A stretch of 64,000 nt of DNA from Cycas panzhihuaensis (taxonomy: Eukaryota > Cycadophyta): positions 192,827,741 through 192,891,740 of the forward strand of contig CM041465.1 of NCBI GenBank assembly GCA_023213395.1, given 5' to 3'. How positions within the stretch are numbered: position 1 is the first letter of the stretch; each line of letters starts with the position of its first letter. The notes below the pieces were generated by a model that worked only from the letters and a program-made list of their open reading frames with translations, was not told where the DNA came from and did not search any database. The translations under genes were made by a program, and so were the position numbers. Below are positions 11,228-24,600 of the stretch, piece by piece.

Positions 11228-14200
11228 AAGAGTAATATGCTTTATTCTACTATGATAAGTTGGATTCTTTTCTAAGTAAATGGAACTTTGACTATAATAA
11301 AATACCTTTATATTTTTCTATTTTCTTCCAAGTTCAACTAATAGACCTTGCAACTAGATTACTTCCTTCTAAGTATATGCTACAGTAATATATTTTACTT
11401 CTGTAGTTGATAATGCAATTGTACTCTATAATTTTGACATTCAACTAATTGGACCATTTCTAAGAGTAAACACATAACCCAAAGTAGACATTCTCTTATA
11501 TAAATCTCCTACAAAGTCTGAATTAACATATCCATAAACCTAATTACTTGTACCACTAAAGGTGTTGCAATAGTCACTTGTGCCTCTTAAATATCGAAGC
11601 ACCAATTTCACTACTACCTAATGTTCATTTCTTAGATTTGCTATAAACCTAGTAACTATAATTACTACATATGAAATGTTAGGTATTATATATACTGTGG
11701 AATACATCAAACTTCCTACTACACTAACATAAGGTATACAATATATTTAATCTTTTTCTTCTTAACTACTAGGACTCATACTTGAAGAAAGTTTGAAATA
11801 AGAAGCCAATGGGATACTAACGTGTTTTACATTTGCCATACCAAATCTAGTTAGTACCTTCTCCACATATTTTTACTGTGATAGCCATAGCTTACCACTT
11901 TTCCTGTCTCTATGTATCTCCATGCCTAAGATTTATTTTGTAGCTCCTAGATCCTTCATATCAAAAGTCCTAGCCAATTGAGCCTTCAACTTATTAATTT
12001 CTACCATACTCTTACTTGCAACCAACATGTCATCAACATATAATATGAAGATAATGAATAAGCCATTGTCTAAGAATTTAAAGTAAACACAATGATCATA
12101 CTCACTTCTTTTGAAATTTTGGCTCTTCATAAAGGTATCAAACTTCTTGTACCATTGCTTAGGTAATTGCTTTAGGCCATGCAATGATTTTCTAAGCCTA
12201 CAAACAAGTCTTTTCCTACCATCTTGTATGAACCCATTTAGCTAATCCATATAGATCTCCTCATCTAAATCTCCATGCAACTCCTCCAACTCTAAATCAA
12301 GAAAAGCTACTAATACTAACATAACTTAAATTGAAACAAGTTTAATAATTAGTGAAAAAATCTCATGAAAATCAATACTTGATTTTCGTACAAAGCCTTT
12401 AGCCATCAATCTTGCCTTGTATTTATCAACCTTTCTATCAACATCTATTCTTTTCTTAAAAATCTACCTACAATCAATAGTCTTCCTGCCATATAGAACT
12501 TCTACTAAGTCCCATAAATTATTTTTCTTTAAAATATCTATCTATTCGTGCATAGCTCTCTCCACTTCTTACTAAGGATATCATCTACTACTTCCTGATA
12601 ACATGTAGGCTCATCATCATTAGAAACCAAAGTAATAGAAATTAAAGGGTTATATTTATAAGGTGGATGACTGACTTGTGTAGATCTTCTAGTTGGTGGA
12701 GGATTGTCCACATACTTCTATAAATCTTCCATAGATTTATCTTTAAAAGGCTATTCCTACATTTCCATTTCTAAAGATGGTTAGGTCTCAAGCTTGACCT
12801 ATTAATATTCAATTTTCTAGTCCTATTTTACTTCAACCTCTATACTGTCTAATTTTAGAGAAAGAAATTCATCGAATATAACATCTTTGTTAATAGTAAT
12901 TTTGTAGGTAGTAAGATCCCATAACATGTATCCCTTTACATCATCTCTATTATCATAACCAATAAAGATACATCTCTTGGATTTCATGTCTAACTTTGAA
13001 CATTGACTTTTATTAATCAAGGCATAAGCATTACAACCAAAAGTTTTTAAATTTGAATAGTTACATAAATGTCTAGTCGATACCTCTTTAGGAATCTTGT
13101 AGTCTATTACAAGTGATGATGACCTATTTACCAAATAACGAGGTATTTAAATAGCTTCTTCCCATAAGCCCTACTCCACTCCTATATTACTTAACATGCT
13201 TTTCACTCTTTCTAAGAATATCTTATTCATATGCTTAGCTATGCCATTCAATTGTGGACTATAGCTAATGGTCTTATGCCTTTTGATCCTAACCTCTCTG
13301 TAATAGTTCTCAAACTCTAAGAAGTTGAACTTACCTCTATTATCAGTTCTCAAATATTTAATTAACCTACTAGTACTCTTCTTAACTAGAGCATTGAGCT
13401 ACTTAAACACACTAAAAACTTTAGATTTCCTTAAAAAAAAAAAGACCCATACCTTGCTGGAGTAATCATCTATAAATGTGATAAAGTATAATGATCCTCT
13501 ATAAGATATTATAGGGGCTAGTTCCCTCACATCTGAACGTACATAATCTAGAACACCTTTACTAGTTTGACTCCCTACTTTAAATTTGAGTTTATAATAT
13601 TTTCCAAAAATACAATATTTATAAAAAGTCAAATCTGAAAGCTACAAGTTAGGAAACAACTTGTGATTCATTAGCACCTTAAGTCCTTTCTCACTTATGT
13701 GTCTAAGTCTCTGATGGCATAGCTAAGTGGATTTTCTGTAATCTTTGATACAATAGTTGCATGGCTAACATCTATACTTCCTACCAAAATATAAAGGTTT
13801 CTTTTTTTTAAGGCTTTCATAATAACCAAGATACCCTTTAACACCTTTAAGACTCCTTTATGATGTGTGTACATATAACCACCAGAATATGGTTCACCTA
13901 AGAAAATTAGATTCTTTTTTAGATTAGGTACATATCTAATTTTAGTTAATATTCTCACTACACTATTAAATATTTTAATTCTAATACTACCAATGCCCAC
14001 TGTCTTATAGGAAACTTCATTTCCCATAAGTACATCACCACCATCAAGAGATTGGTATAATGAAAACTAACTCTCGTATAGATGTATGTAGTATGAACAC
14101 TCGAATCTAATAACCAACCATGATAATAATGAGAAATATTATAAGTAACTAAGACATCATCATTTGTACCTTGATTTGACTCCACCTGATTAGCCTCCTT

Positions 14201-14967
14201 AGTAGGATTTTCCTTTTTTTAGAACTCCTTCCTTTTGTAGCAATCCTTCTTAAGATGACCTATCTTATTCTAGTTCTAACATCTAAGCTTACTCTTCTTG
14301 CCTTTTGAATTTAACCTCAATGTGTCCCTAGAGCTTTGTCCTCTCTCAATTATTTTGCCCTTTATTGTCATAACTTCTAGTGTGGAGGTTTCAAGATTAG
14401 ACTTCCTCCTCACCTCTTCTGTCAACAAAGCACTTGTAATAGAATCATAGTCTAATTCATCTATAGTGCTAAAATTAATTAAGGTGTTAATATTATCCCA
14501 AGATTCTTGTAATAAATATAACAAGGTAATAACCTTATCCCCATTCTCAATCGTGATATTGATACTAAGTAACTAACAAATAAGAGTATTGAAAATATTT
14601 AAATAACCAAGAATTTTTATACCTTTATCTATAAGTGCAATTACCTCTTTGAGTAGATTTAATTTATCATTAATTTGGTCATATACAAGCCTTTCAAGCG
14701 GGTCTAAAATCTTGTTATTCTCTTCTCCCCTCTGATGTTAAATAGAAGTTTGTTCACTAAGAATAATCATATTATGCTAAGATTCCTTTTGTTTAGATCA
14801 TCCCACTCATCATTGTCTATTCCTATGGGTTTTTTCAATTTTGTTGCCAAAGTTTTATACAATTCCAATTGTACTAGAACATCATATGCTTTCAGCTTAT
14901 ATAACTCAAACTTATTCTTAACATTAAATTTCTTCACCTCATACTTTACATTCATCAGTTTTTTCAT
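11228..14967 (-). pseudogene. Unit A1 gag-pol, main part
   Basis: Continues the RNase H fragment at 3454-3614. The order on the minus strand is gag from the ATG at 14967 (start MKKLMNVKY, parallel to MVKLMNVKF in unit A2), a degenerate zinc knuckle near 14220-14285, and a protease region near 14080-14150 in which the DSSA-like box is followed by HTT instead of HHM. The integrase runs from about 13740 to 12820, its core including ITFIDDYS near 13480. Reverse transcriptase covers about 12560-11900, with an intact YVDD near 12030, and RNase H goes on to 11228. Frameshifts occur around 13430 and 13700, and stops throughout. Confidence 0.8.
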
Positions 14968-15025
14968 TTGGTATAGAAAAAATTAATACTAAAACCTTCA
15001 TAAACTCATTACAAAAATAAAAGTG

Positions 15026-15037
15026 GCTCTGATGTAA
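15026..15037 (-). promoter_or_regulatory. Unit A1 primer-binding site (degenerate)
   Basis: The plus strand reads GCTCTGATGTAA where sister units have GCTCTGATACCA. It lies just left of LTR2. Confidence 0.7.
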
Positions 15038-15039
15038 CT

Positions 15040-15691
15040 TATTAAGAAAACTGGGTCCTAATAAATAAAAACTACCTATAACATCTAAACTATTTTGTAA
15101 CTAGTTACAAGAATTAAAACTAAAATTTAACATACAAGTTCTTAAACTAAAGAAAATATAATAAATAAATTAGAAACCTAAAGCATCATATATACATTAG
15201 ATATAATGTGGTAAAACCTTATCAATGTGCTAGAGAAACATCCATATAGGAAAGTTAACAATCTTTATTATCCAAGAAGAGAAATGTACCTAATCTATAG
15301 CAGAATACTCATAGCAATAACAACCAGCCATCCTACTCCTCACAGTATAATCAATACATTAAATACCATCAACATGATGAAAAAACACCCTAAATTAGAT
15401 TATATGAGAGGGTCATATAAGGCACAAATCTCAACCATCAAATCTGTGGTATTTTGAATGAATAACCCTAATTCTCTTCATAATTAGTATATTTTATAGT
15501 GCTAGCTTTTTTAATTGGTAACTATCACCCTCGAATCCCCTCTTTACAAAGGGGTTCTGGCTCCCCCTGCACCCCCTAGCCAAGGGCGGCTCTCGGCCAC
15601 TTGGATCCCCCTATAGAAGTAAAGGGAAAAACTATGCAGCTAACCTGTTAAAATGTTTGCCTCTAAAACATTATTATCACATTATCTAATA
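15040..15691 (-). repeat. Family A LTR2, shared by units A1 and A2
   Basis: Full-length LTR with a primer-binding site on the left (unit A1) and a polypurine tract on the right (unit A2), without target duplications at either edge. One LTR therefore belongs to two neighbouring units. Confidence 0.85.
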
Positions 15692-15737
15692 ATCTCCACA
15701 TTGATAATAATTTACCTGATACCTTTCCTAGATTATT

Positions 15738-18700
15738 TATCACTTTTTCTGTAAACTAAGAGAAATCAAATACCATTTGAACTTCTCTAGTAGTACTAGT
15801 TTTATGTACATGTCAACAAAATTCTATTTTATGTTAACTTTCTTAAGTGCCACTCCACCTACTTCCATAACTTGTTTAACAAAATGGTACTTAAGAGCAA
15901 TATGTTTTATTATACTATGATAAGCTAAATTCTATGCTTTACCCTACTATGATAAGCTGGATTCTTTGCTAAGTAAAAGACACTTTGATTGTTACAAAAT
16001 ACCTTTACCTTTTCTTGTTTCCTTCTAAGCTTAGTCAATAGACCCTTCAACTAGATTACTTCGATATAAGCATATGCTACAGTAATATATTCTACTTCTG
16101 TAGGAAATAATGTAATTGTACTCTATAATTTTGACATCCAACTAACTAGACCATTTATAACAGTAAATACATAAGCTGAAGTATACCTTCTTTTATCTAA
16201 ATCTCCTGCAAAGTTTGAATTAATATATCCACAAACTTGATTACCTATACCACTAGAGGTGATGTAATAATCACTTATGCTCTTTAAATACTAAAGGACC
16301 CATTTCACTACTACCTAATGTTCCTTTCCTAAATTTATGATAAACTTACTAACTACACTGATTGCATGTGAAATATCAGGCCTTATACATACTATGACAT
16401 ATATAAAACTTCCTACTACATTGACATAAGGTACATGAGACATATAATTCTTTTTTTCACTACTAGGACTCATACTTTAAGAAAGCTTAAAATGAGAAGC
16501 CAATGGGATAATAACTTGTTTCATGTTTTCTATACCAAATTTGGTTAGCACCATTTTTATATGTTTCTCTTATGATAACCATAGCTTACTATTTTCTTGT
16601 CTCTATATATCTCCATGTCTAAGATTTGTTTTGGAGCTCCTAGATCCTTTATATTAAAATTCCTAGCCAATTGAACCTTCAACTTATTAATTTCTACCAT
16701 AGTCTTACTTGCAACTAGTATGCCATCAATATATAATTCCATGATAATGAATAAGCTATTGTCTAAGAATTTAAAGTAAACGCAATGATCATACTCACTT
16801 CTTTTAAAATTTTAGCTCTCTATGGAGGTATCAAACTTCCTATAACATTGCATGGGTGATTACTTTAGGCCATGCAATGATTTCCTAAACCTACAAGTAA
16901 GTTTTTTCCTACCATCCTATATAAACCCTTCTGGATGATCCATATAGATCTTCTAATCTAAATCTCCATGCAGGAAATTTATTTTTACATCTAACTGCTC
17001 AAACTCTAAATCAAGAGAAGCTACTAATGCTAACAAAACTCAAAACAAAATAATTTTATCAACTAGTTTCAAAAATCTCATGAAAATCAATACTTACTTT
17101 ATGTTCAAAGCTTTTAATCACTAGTCTTGCCCTGTATTTATCAAACTTTCCATCAATATCTATTTTCTTCTTGAAAACCCACCTATAGTCAATAGTCTTC
17201 CTACCATATAGGAGTTCTACGAAGTCCCATGACTTATTTTTATTTAAAGTATTTATCTTCTCCATCTTCTACTTCTCACTATAGGCATTATCTACTACTT
17301 CCTAATAGCATGTAGGCTCCCCATCATTAGAAACCAAAGCAATAGAAATAGAAGGGTTGTACCTATCAGGTGGATGATTGACTCATGTAGATCTTCTAAT
17401 AGTTAATGGAGGAGTGTCAGTATACTCCTATAAATCTGTTATAGATTCATCTTTAAAACACTCTTCCTACATTTCTATTTCCAAAGATGGTTGGGTCTTA
17501 AGCTTGACCTATTGATGTTCAACTTTTTAGTCATATTTTACTTCAACATCTATACTATCTAATTTTAGAAAAGGAGATTCATCAAACATAACATCTCTGT
17601 TAATAGTGATTTTATGGGTAGTAGGATCCCACAACCTATATTCCTTCACACTATCTCTATCACCATAACTAATAAAGATACATCTCTTGGATTTAAGGTC
17701 TAACTTTGAACATTGACTTTTATTAGTCAAGGCATAAGCATCACAACTAAAAACTTTCAAATTTGAATAATTACATGGATGTTTAGTCCATACCTCTTCA
17801 GGAATCTTGTAGTCTATTCTAAGTGATTGTGGCATGTTTAATAAATAACAAGTTATTTGAACAAATTTTACCTATAAGCCCTACTCCACTCCTGTATTAC
17901 TCAGCATACTTCTCACTTTTTCTAAGAGTGTCATGTTCATATGCTTAGCTATGTCATTCTGCTGTAGAGTATAGCTAATGGTGTTATGCCCTTTCATCCC
18001 AACTTCTTTGCAATAGTTCTCAAACTCCAAGGACTTAAACTCATCTCCATTATTAGTTATTAAACATTCAATTAACCTATCAGTGCTCTTCTGAACTAGA
18101 GCTTTGAATTGCTTAAATACACTAAGAACTTCATATTTCCTTTTTAAAAAATAGACCCATGCTTTTCTAGAGTAATCATTTATAAATGTGATAAGGTACA
18201 ATGATCTTCCATAAAATATTGTAGGGGTTAGTCCTCATATATTTGAATGTACATAATCCTAGATATCTTTACTTATGTGACTCTCTACTTTAAACTTGAG
18301 TCTACATTGCTTTCTAAAAATACAATGTTTACAAAAAGTCAAATCTAAAAGTTACAAGTTAGAAAGCAACTTATAGTTCATCAACACCTTAAGTCCTATC
18401 TCACTCATATGCCCAAGTCTTTGATACCATAATTGAGTTAGATCTTTTGCAGTCTTTGATATTATAGCTATGTGCCTGACATCTATGCTTCCCACAAAAA
18501 TATAAAGGATTCCTTTTCCTTTCATAATAACCAAGGTGCCTTTTGACACCTTCAAGACTCCTTTATGACTTATGTACTTATAACCACTAGAATCTAGTTT
18601 ACCTAAGGAAATTAGATTCCCTTTTAGATCAAGTATATGTCTAATTTCAGTTAATGTTCTCACTATGCCGTGGAATATTTTAATTTTGATGCTACCAATA

Positions 18701-18993
18701 CCCACTATCTTACATCAAACTTTATTTCCTATAACCACATCACCACCATCAAGAGGTTAGTATGATGAAAAATAACTATTGTGTAGACACATGTAGTGTG
18801 AAGTACTCAAATCTAATAACCAATTATGATGATAGTAGGAAACATTATAAGCAACCGAGACATCATAATTTATACCTTGATTTGACTCCACCTAATTAGC
18901 CTCCTTGGTAGGATCTTCTTTTTTTTAGAACTCCTTCCTTTTTTAGAAATCCTTCTTGAGTTGTCCTGCCTTATTGTAGTACTAACATTTGAC
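15738..18993 (-). pseudogene. Unit A2 pol (RNase H, reverse transcriptase, integrase, protease) and end of gag
   Basis: Minus strand: degenerate knuckle (18940-18990), protease DSS-like box near 18780-18830, integrase from about 18420 to 17520 (the finger near 18400-18440 reads LWYQRLGH, so its first His is Tyr; the core holds ITFINDYS), reverse transcriptase about 17265-16560, then RNase H. The polymerase box reads YIDG (near 16720-16735) instead of YVDD, the same change as in unit A4. A 32-bp tandem duplication at 15901-15964 disrupts RNase H. Gag continues beyond the TRIM at 19322. Confidence 0.8.
15901..15964. repeat. 32-bp tandem duplication in unit A2 RNase H
   Basis: Two adjacent units that both begin TATG and contain ACTATGATAAGCT (15901-15932 and 15933-15964). 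The other units have one copy. Confidence 0.8.
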
Positions 18994-18998
18994 CTTAC

Positions 18999-19084
18999 TG
19001 TCATGGGCTGCCATTACACCAAAAGCCTTGGGGTGATTTAAGAAGAGGACTTCCTTATGATAGTTAATGTCATGTGCTCTAACA
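18999..19084 (-). repeat. TRIM2 3' terminal repeat
   Basis: 86 bp, paired with 19236-19321. Contains ACACCAAAAGCCTTGGGGTG, which folds back on itself. Confidence 0.9.
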
Positions 19085-19221
19085 CTCCCCTATCACAAGG
19101 AGTTAGCTATATCTACATGACATACATGACCACTACAACATTCTTCAATGGCAACTCCAATGCCTTCATGTATGTTTGGGTATACTATTGTGGTACACAT
19201 GACCTGTTTTGAACCTTAGTT

Positions 19222-19235
19222 ACTTTGATACCACT
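19222..19235 (-). promoter_or_regulatory. TRIM2 primer-binding site
   Basis: Minus strand AGTGGTATCAAAGT, one mismatch to the initiator tRNA-Met complement. Confidence 0.85.
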
Positions 19236-19321
19236 TGTCATAGGCTATCGTTACACCAAAAGCCTTGAGGTGATTTAGGAATAGGACTTCCTTGTGATAG
19301 TTAGCATCATACAGTCTAACA
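19236..19321 (-). repeat. TRIM2 5' terminal repeat
   Basis: 86 bp. It differs from its partner by scattered substitutions and keeps ACACCAAAAGCCTTGAGGTG. Confidence 0.9.
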
Positions 19322-20006
19322 CTTACTCTCCTTTCATTTTTACTTTGACCTTGATGTGTCTTAGAGCTTTGTCCTCTCTTAATTGTTCTACCCCTTGCTG
19401 TCATAGCTCATGATGTGGAGGTTTTAAGATTGTACTTCCTCCTCAACTCTTGTGTCAGTAAATCACTAACAACAAAATCATAGTCTAATTCATCTGTAGT
19501 ACTAAAACTAATTAAGATGATAATATTATACTAATATTCTCATAATGAACATAACAAGATAACAATCTTATCCTCATTCTTCATCATAACATCGATACTA
19601 GCCAACTGACAAATAAGAGTATAAAAATATTTAAATGATCAAGAATTTTTGTACCTTCCTTTATCCATAATAAGTATAGCTACCTATTCAAGTAGATTTA
19701 ATTAGTCATTAATTTGTTCATGTACAAGCCTTCTAACCAAGTCCATAATCTTGTTGATGTCTTCTTCCCTATGATATTAAATAAAACTTTATCTGCCAAG
19801 TATAATCTTATTGTACTAATAGCCCTTTTATCCATATCATCCTATTCATCATCATCTATCCCTACAGGTTTCTTTGATTTACCTGCTAGAGTTCTGTATA
19901 ATCCGTATTGTACCAAAATATCATACACTTTTAGCTTCCACAACTCGAAGCTATTATTGCCATTGAATTTCTCTATGTCAAACTTTACATTCATTAGTTT
20001 CACCAT
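19322..20006 (-). pseudogene. Unit A2 gag, N-terminal part
   Basis: The ATG at 20006 is chosen because it stands at the same point as the unit A1 start, and MxKLMNVK follows. The frame shows the copia gag core: F-N-G-x-x-x-F-E-L-W-K near the start, then a DDDE-x-D-D-x-D-K-R-A segment. Stops interrupt it. The C-terminal zinc knuckle is cut off by TRIM2. Confidence 0.75.
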
Positions 20007-20063
20007 TTGGTGCAAAGAAAACTAACACCAAACCTTCACAAACTTGCTACAAAAATAAAAGTA

Positions 20064-20075
20064 GCTCTGATACCA
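20064..20075 (-). promoter_or_regulatory. Unit A2 primer-binding site
   Basis: Minus strand TGGTATCAGAGC, a perfect match to the standard initiator tRNA-Met primer site, 2 bases inside LTR3. Confidence 0.9.
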
Positions 20076-20077
20076 CT

Positions 20078-20734
20078 TGTTGAGAAAACTATATCCTAAT
20101 AATTAGAAACTACCACCAAGATCTAAACTATTTGTAACCAATTGTAGGAATTGAAATAAAAATTTAATATGCAAGTTCTTAAACTATAGATAATATAATA
20201 AATAAATTAAATAGCTAGAGCATCATATACACACCAAATATAATATGATAAAACCCTAGAAGTGTGCTACAGAAATATCCACACAGGAAAGGTATCAGTA
20301 TTTATTATCTAAGAATGAAAAAATATACATAATCTATGAAAAAAATACTCATAACAATAACAACTAGCTGCTTTACTCCTCACAGTACATCCAATAAATT
20401 GAATACTATCAACATGATGAAAAAACACCCTAAATTAGGATATATGAGAGAGTTATATAAGGCATAAATCTTGACCATCAAAACTAGGATACTTTAAATG
20501 AACGATCTTGATTCTCTTTACAATTTATTATGTTTCATAGTACTAGCCTTTTGGGTCAGGGCCTACCACCCTCAAACCCTCTCTTTGGGGTGGAGGTTTT
20601 AATGTCCCCTATATCCCCTGGCCAAGCGGGGCTCCTACCCCCCTTGGATCCCCCTGTAGAAGTTAAGGGAGAAATCATATTATTAACCTTTCAAAATTTT
20701 TTCTTCCAAAATATTATTGTTATATTATCTAATA
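20078..20734 (-). repeat. Family A LTR3, shared by units A2 and A3
   Basis: 657 bp, starting TGTTGAG on the plus strand. Primer-binding site on the left, polypurine tract on the right, no target duplication at either edge. Confidence 0.85.
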
Positions 20735-20777
20735 ATTTCCACCTTAACAATAATTTATCTAATACCTTTCTTAGACC

Positions 20778-21410
20778 ATTCATCACCTTTTCTGCAAACC
20801 AAGAGAATAATATTGGTTTTGTGAATATATTAATATAATTCTATTTTATGTTAACCTTCTCAAGTACCACTCCACTTGCTTCCACTACCTATCTAACAAA
20901 ATTATACTTAAGAGTGATATTTGTTGTCCTATTATGATAAGTTAGATTCTTTATAAAGTAAATAACACTTTGACTATCACAAAATACCTTTAGCTTTTTC
21001 TGTTTCTTTCTAAGATCAACCACTAGACCCTGTAACTAAATTACTTCCTTATAAGTGTGTGATGCAACAACATATTCTACTTCTATAGTTGATAATGTAA
21101 TTAAACTCTATAATTTTGACATCTAACTAACTAGACCAGTTACAAGAGTAAACACATAACTCGAAGTAGACCTTCTCTTATTTAAACCTCCTCTAAAGTT
21201 TGAATCAACATATCCATAAACCTCATTACCTATACTATCAAAGGTGATGTAATAGTCACTTGTGCCCCTCAAATATTGAAGCACTTATTTTACTGCTACC
21301 CAATGTTCCTTTTCTAGATTTTCTATAAACCCACTAACTACATTGATTGCATGTGAAATATCTGGTCTTGTACATACCATGGCATACATTAAACTTCCTA
21401 CTACACTAGC
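20778..21410 (-). pseudogene. Unit A3, RNase H part left of element D
   Basis: Collinear with 15738-16435 of unit A2 and 35035-35695 of unit A4. The frame is interrupted at 21410 by element D and resumes at 26641 (GGCATAAGGT, joined as GCATAAGGT in A4). Confidence 0.75.
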
Positions 21411-21615
21411 TGTAGAAAATTAGACCTTTAACACTGAGGAAAAATGGAATCACACTCTCTTGATTATTGATGGAGAGAAACCTCTTTTATATACAACAAA
21501 CTTTATAACTGTTATATAATTGTAACATTAAAGATAAGAATTAAATATAATGAGGGTCGTAAATACATTGCCCCTTTTCTTTAATATTCCTAGGATAAAA
21601 CATTATATTCAAATA
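21411..21615 (-). repeat. Element D 3' LTR
   Basis: 205 bp, starting TGTAGAAAATTAG on the plus strand. The inner end reads AAATA where the partner has TAACA. Confidence 0.9.
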
Positions 21616-24600
21616 CCCTCTCTTAATATTTTATCCCTTTTTAAACCTAATCTTTCTCTGAGAGTTTCAAACTTCTCTCTCACAAGTGATTTTGTTAATA
21701 TATCTGCAACTTGATCTATTGTTAGGTATTATATTAGATCAATGCCTTTATTTTACACCTTTTCTTAAATAAAGTAATGATGTACTTTTATGTGCTTTAT
21801 TCGCGCATATAAGACATGGTTTTTTGCTATCTTAATTATAATTTGATTATCACATAATAGCATTGTTGGTTCTTGTTATAGTTGGTTTATGTCTCTTAGT
21901 AGTTGTTGGAGCTAGAGAGCTTCGTAAGTTGCACTGACTATTGATTTATTTCTACTTTGGTTGAAGAAAGTACAATAATAGGTTACTTCTTACTACACCA
22001 TGAAATAGCAGTTAACCCAAGGAAGAAATAATATCCACTGGTGGATCTTCTGGTATCCTTATCACTTGCCTAGTCAAAATCATAATATATAATCAGTTGT
22101 ATTGACTCTTCTTTGTTGTCTATTAATTTTAGATTTGTTGTCCCTTTCAGGTATCTAATTATTCTTTTTGTAGCCTTCCAATGTTTTAACTTGGGCTCCT
22201 ACATGTATCTAGAAACTAGACCTACTGAATGTAAGATATCAGATCGTATGGTAGTGAGGTAAATAAGACTTCTAATTAGATATCTATAAAGTGTTTAATC
22301 AACTGAAGGCTCTCCTTCTTTTAGGACTAGATTACAACTTGTTTTCATAGGTGTGACATATTTATTGCAGAGCTCTATTTGGAACTTAGTCAATAAATCT
22401 CTGATATACTTGCCTTGTGAGAGTGCAATATACTTTTCATTTTGCTTAATTTCTATTCCTAGATAGTATCTCAAAGGATCTAAGTCAATCATCTCAAAAT
22501 CCTTTTCTAACTAACTTTTTTTGTCTAAGATAGACTTGGTGCCATCTCTAATAAGTATCATATCATCAACATAGACTACTATAATTGAAATTATTCCATT
22601 ATTTCTTTTTATATAGAGACTTGAATTAGAATTGCTCCTTTAGAATCCATTTTGGAATAGATGCTAGTCTAGTTTAGCGTACCACACCTTGGTGCCCTAT
22701 TTCAAACCATACAATGCCTTTTTGAGTTAACATACCAGGCATTCTTATCTAGACTGGACATAGCCTTCTAGTTGGTGCATGCAGACTTATTCTTCTATTT
22801 CTCCATGTAGAAAGGAACTTTTGATATCTAACTAGAAGATTTTCCAATTCTTTTGAGTTGATGGTGCTATCACCATTCAAACTGTATTCATTTATGCCAT
22901 AGGTGAAAAAGTCTCATCGAAGTCAATTCCAGCAGTTTTGGTGTATCATTTAGCCATAAGTCTTTAAATTTTTCTATTTTTCTATCAACACCCTCTTTTA
23001 CTTCGTACACCCATTTGCAATTAACTATTGACTTATTGGGAGGTAGTTCTTCCAGGTCCTATGTTTGATTCTTGGCTATGGCATCCATCTTTGCATCCAT
23101 GGCTATTCTCCACTCTGCATGCTCTTTTGCTTCTTCAAATGATTGTGGCTATAGTCTGCTGAAGAGGGCTTGATATTATTGTTGTTGACTTTTGTTCCTA
23201 TGTGTGAACATATCTCCTTTTCCTTCTTCTATGGTTTTGGTATACCATTTTAGAACCTTTCTCTGTGATGCTTCTAAGGCTGATTCTTCTAAGGAAGGTT
23301 CTTCTTCAATATGAGAAATAGATTTTGATTCTTCCAATTTTGGTTTTATTGTCACTCTTGATTCTTCAACAAACAAGTCTTCTAGAGGTTCAATTCTAGG
23401 CATTCCTTTAATTATTTATATTGGAGACTTAACCTTAGATGGAAAATCTTCATTGAAGACTATATCTCTACTTGCATAGATTTTATTTGTCTTGGGATTA
23501 ATGCATCTATACCCTTTTGTGTTTTTACTATACCCTATCATAACACATTCTATACATTTTGAATTTAGTTTTGTTCTAGATTTATCTAGAATATGTATAA
23601 AGGCCTGACTATTAAAGATTCTTAAATTACTTACATCAGGCTTCCTTCCAGTCTAGGCTTCTTCTAAAGTTATCTACTACAATGCTATTGTTAAACTTCT
23701 ATTGATTAGGTAACAAGTTATATTTACCGCCTTGCCTAGTAGGTCCTTGGAACTTATTTTTCATGGATCATACTTCGATCCATTTCCATTATGGTTCTAT
23801 TCTTTCATTTAGCTACACCATTTGATTGAGGTGTATGAGGAGTTGTGAATTGTCTCCAAATGCCCTTGGCTTTGCAGAAGTCAAGGAATTCCTTTGAGAT
23901 ATATTCCTCTCCATTGTATGACCTGATACATTTAATTTCACATCCTAATTCTAACTTTACCTCAAATATAAATTCCTTAGATATATCAAATACATCTAAC
24001 TTATTATGAATTAAATACACCCACACTTTTTTAGTAAAATCATTTATGAAAGTTAAGAAATATCTAGAACTATTTATAGATAGAGGTGTTAGAGGACCAC
24101 ACAAGTCTATATGTATTAACTCTAGTTTCTCTTGAGCATGCTATTTATTAGTTCTAAAAGGAAAACAATGTTGTTTTCTACATTGACAACCTTTGCAAAT
24201 AAAATCCTTTGATGAGATGGAAGGAAGACCATTTACTACATTATTTTTCTTCATAATCTCTTATTTATCTAAGGGAAGATGTCCATACTTCAAATGCCAT
24301 ACTTTATTATTATTAGGATTTACAATAGAAAATGTTTTTACATTTATGTTGGGATCAACAGTAATGGACAACAATTTGTATAGATCATTGTACTTCACTC
24401 CCTTGGTAATGATAGCACCTCCATTTTTTATATCCAACACATAGTACATTCCTTTTTCATCCAAAATGGTTCTCAAGCCTTTGTTGCTTAGTTGAGATAC
24501 TAATAGGAGATTCATCTTGAGTTTAGGTATAAAGAGTACATTACTAATTTTTTTCATAGAACCTTGAAGATTTATGGCAATAGTTCTTACTCCTTCAATA

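Larger units (their letters stand above)
18999..19321 (-). mobile_element. TRIM2: miniature LTR retrotransposon, 323 bp
   Basis: Two direct 86-bp terminal repeats, TG...CA (18999-19084 and 19236-19321), flank about 151 bp of non-coding sequence. On the minus strand a primer-binding site AGTGGTATCAAAG adjoins the 5' repeat, and a short purine run (TAGGGGAG) precedes the 3' repeat. The target duplication CTTAC stands at 18994-18998 and 19322-19326. Units A1, A3 and A4 have the empty site (for example AGCTTACTCTTC in A1 near 14286). There is no coding capacity, so it was mobilised in trans. Confidence 0.9.

Noticed and set aside
18999-19321. TRIM2 as a Cassandra-type element with 5S rRNA promoter in the LTR
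   Set aside because: No 5S-like box A, intermediate element or box C is visible in the 86-bp repeat.
20064-20077. tRNA-like sequence
   Set aside because: Only the 12-base primer-binding site is present, with no cloverleaf around it.
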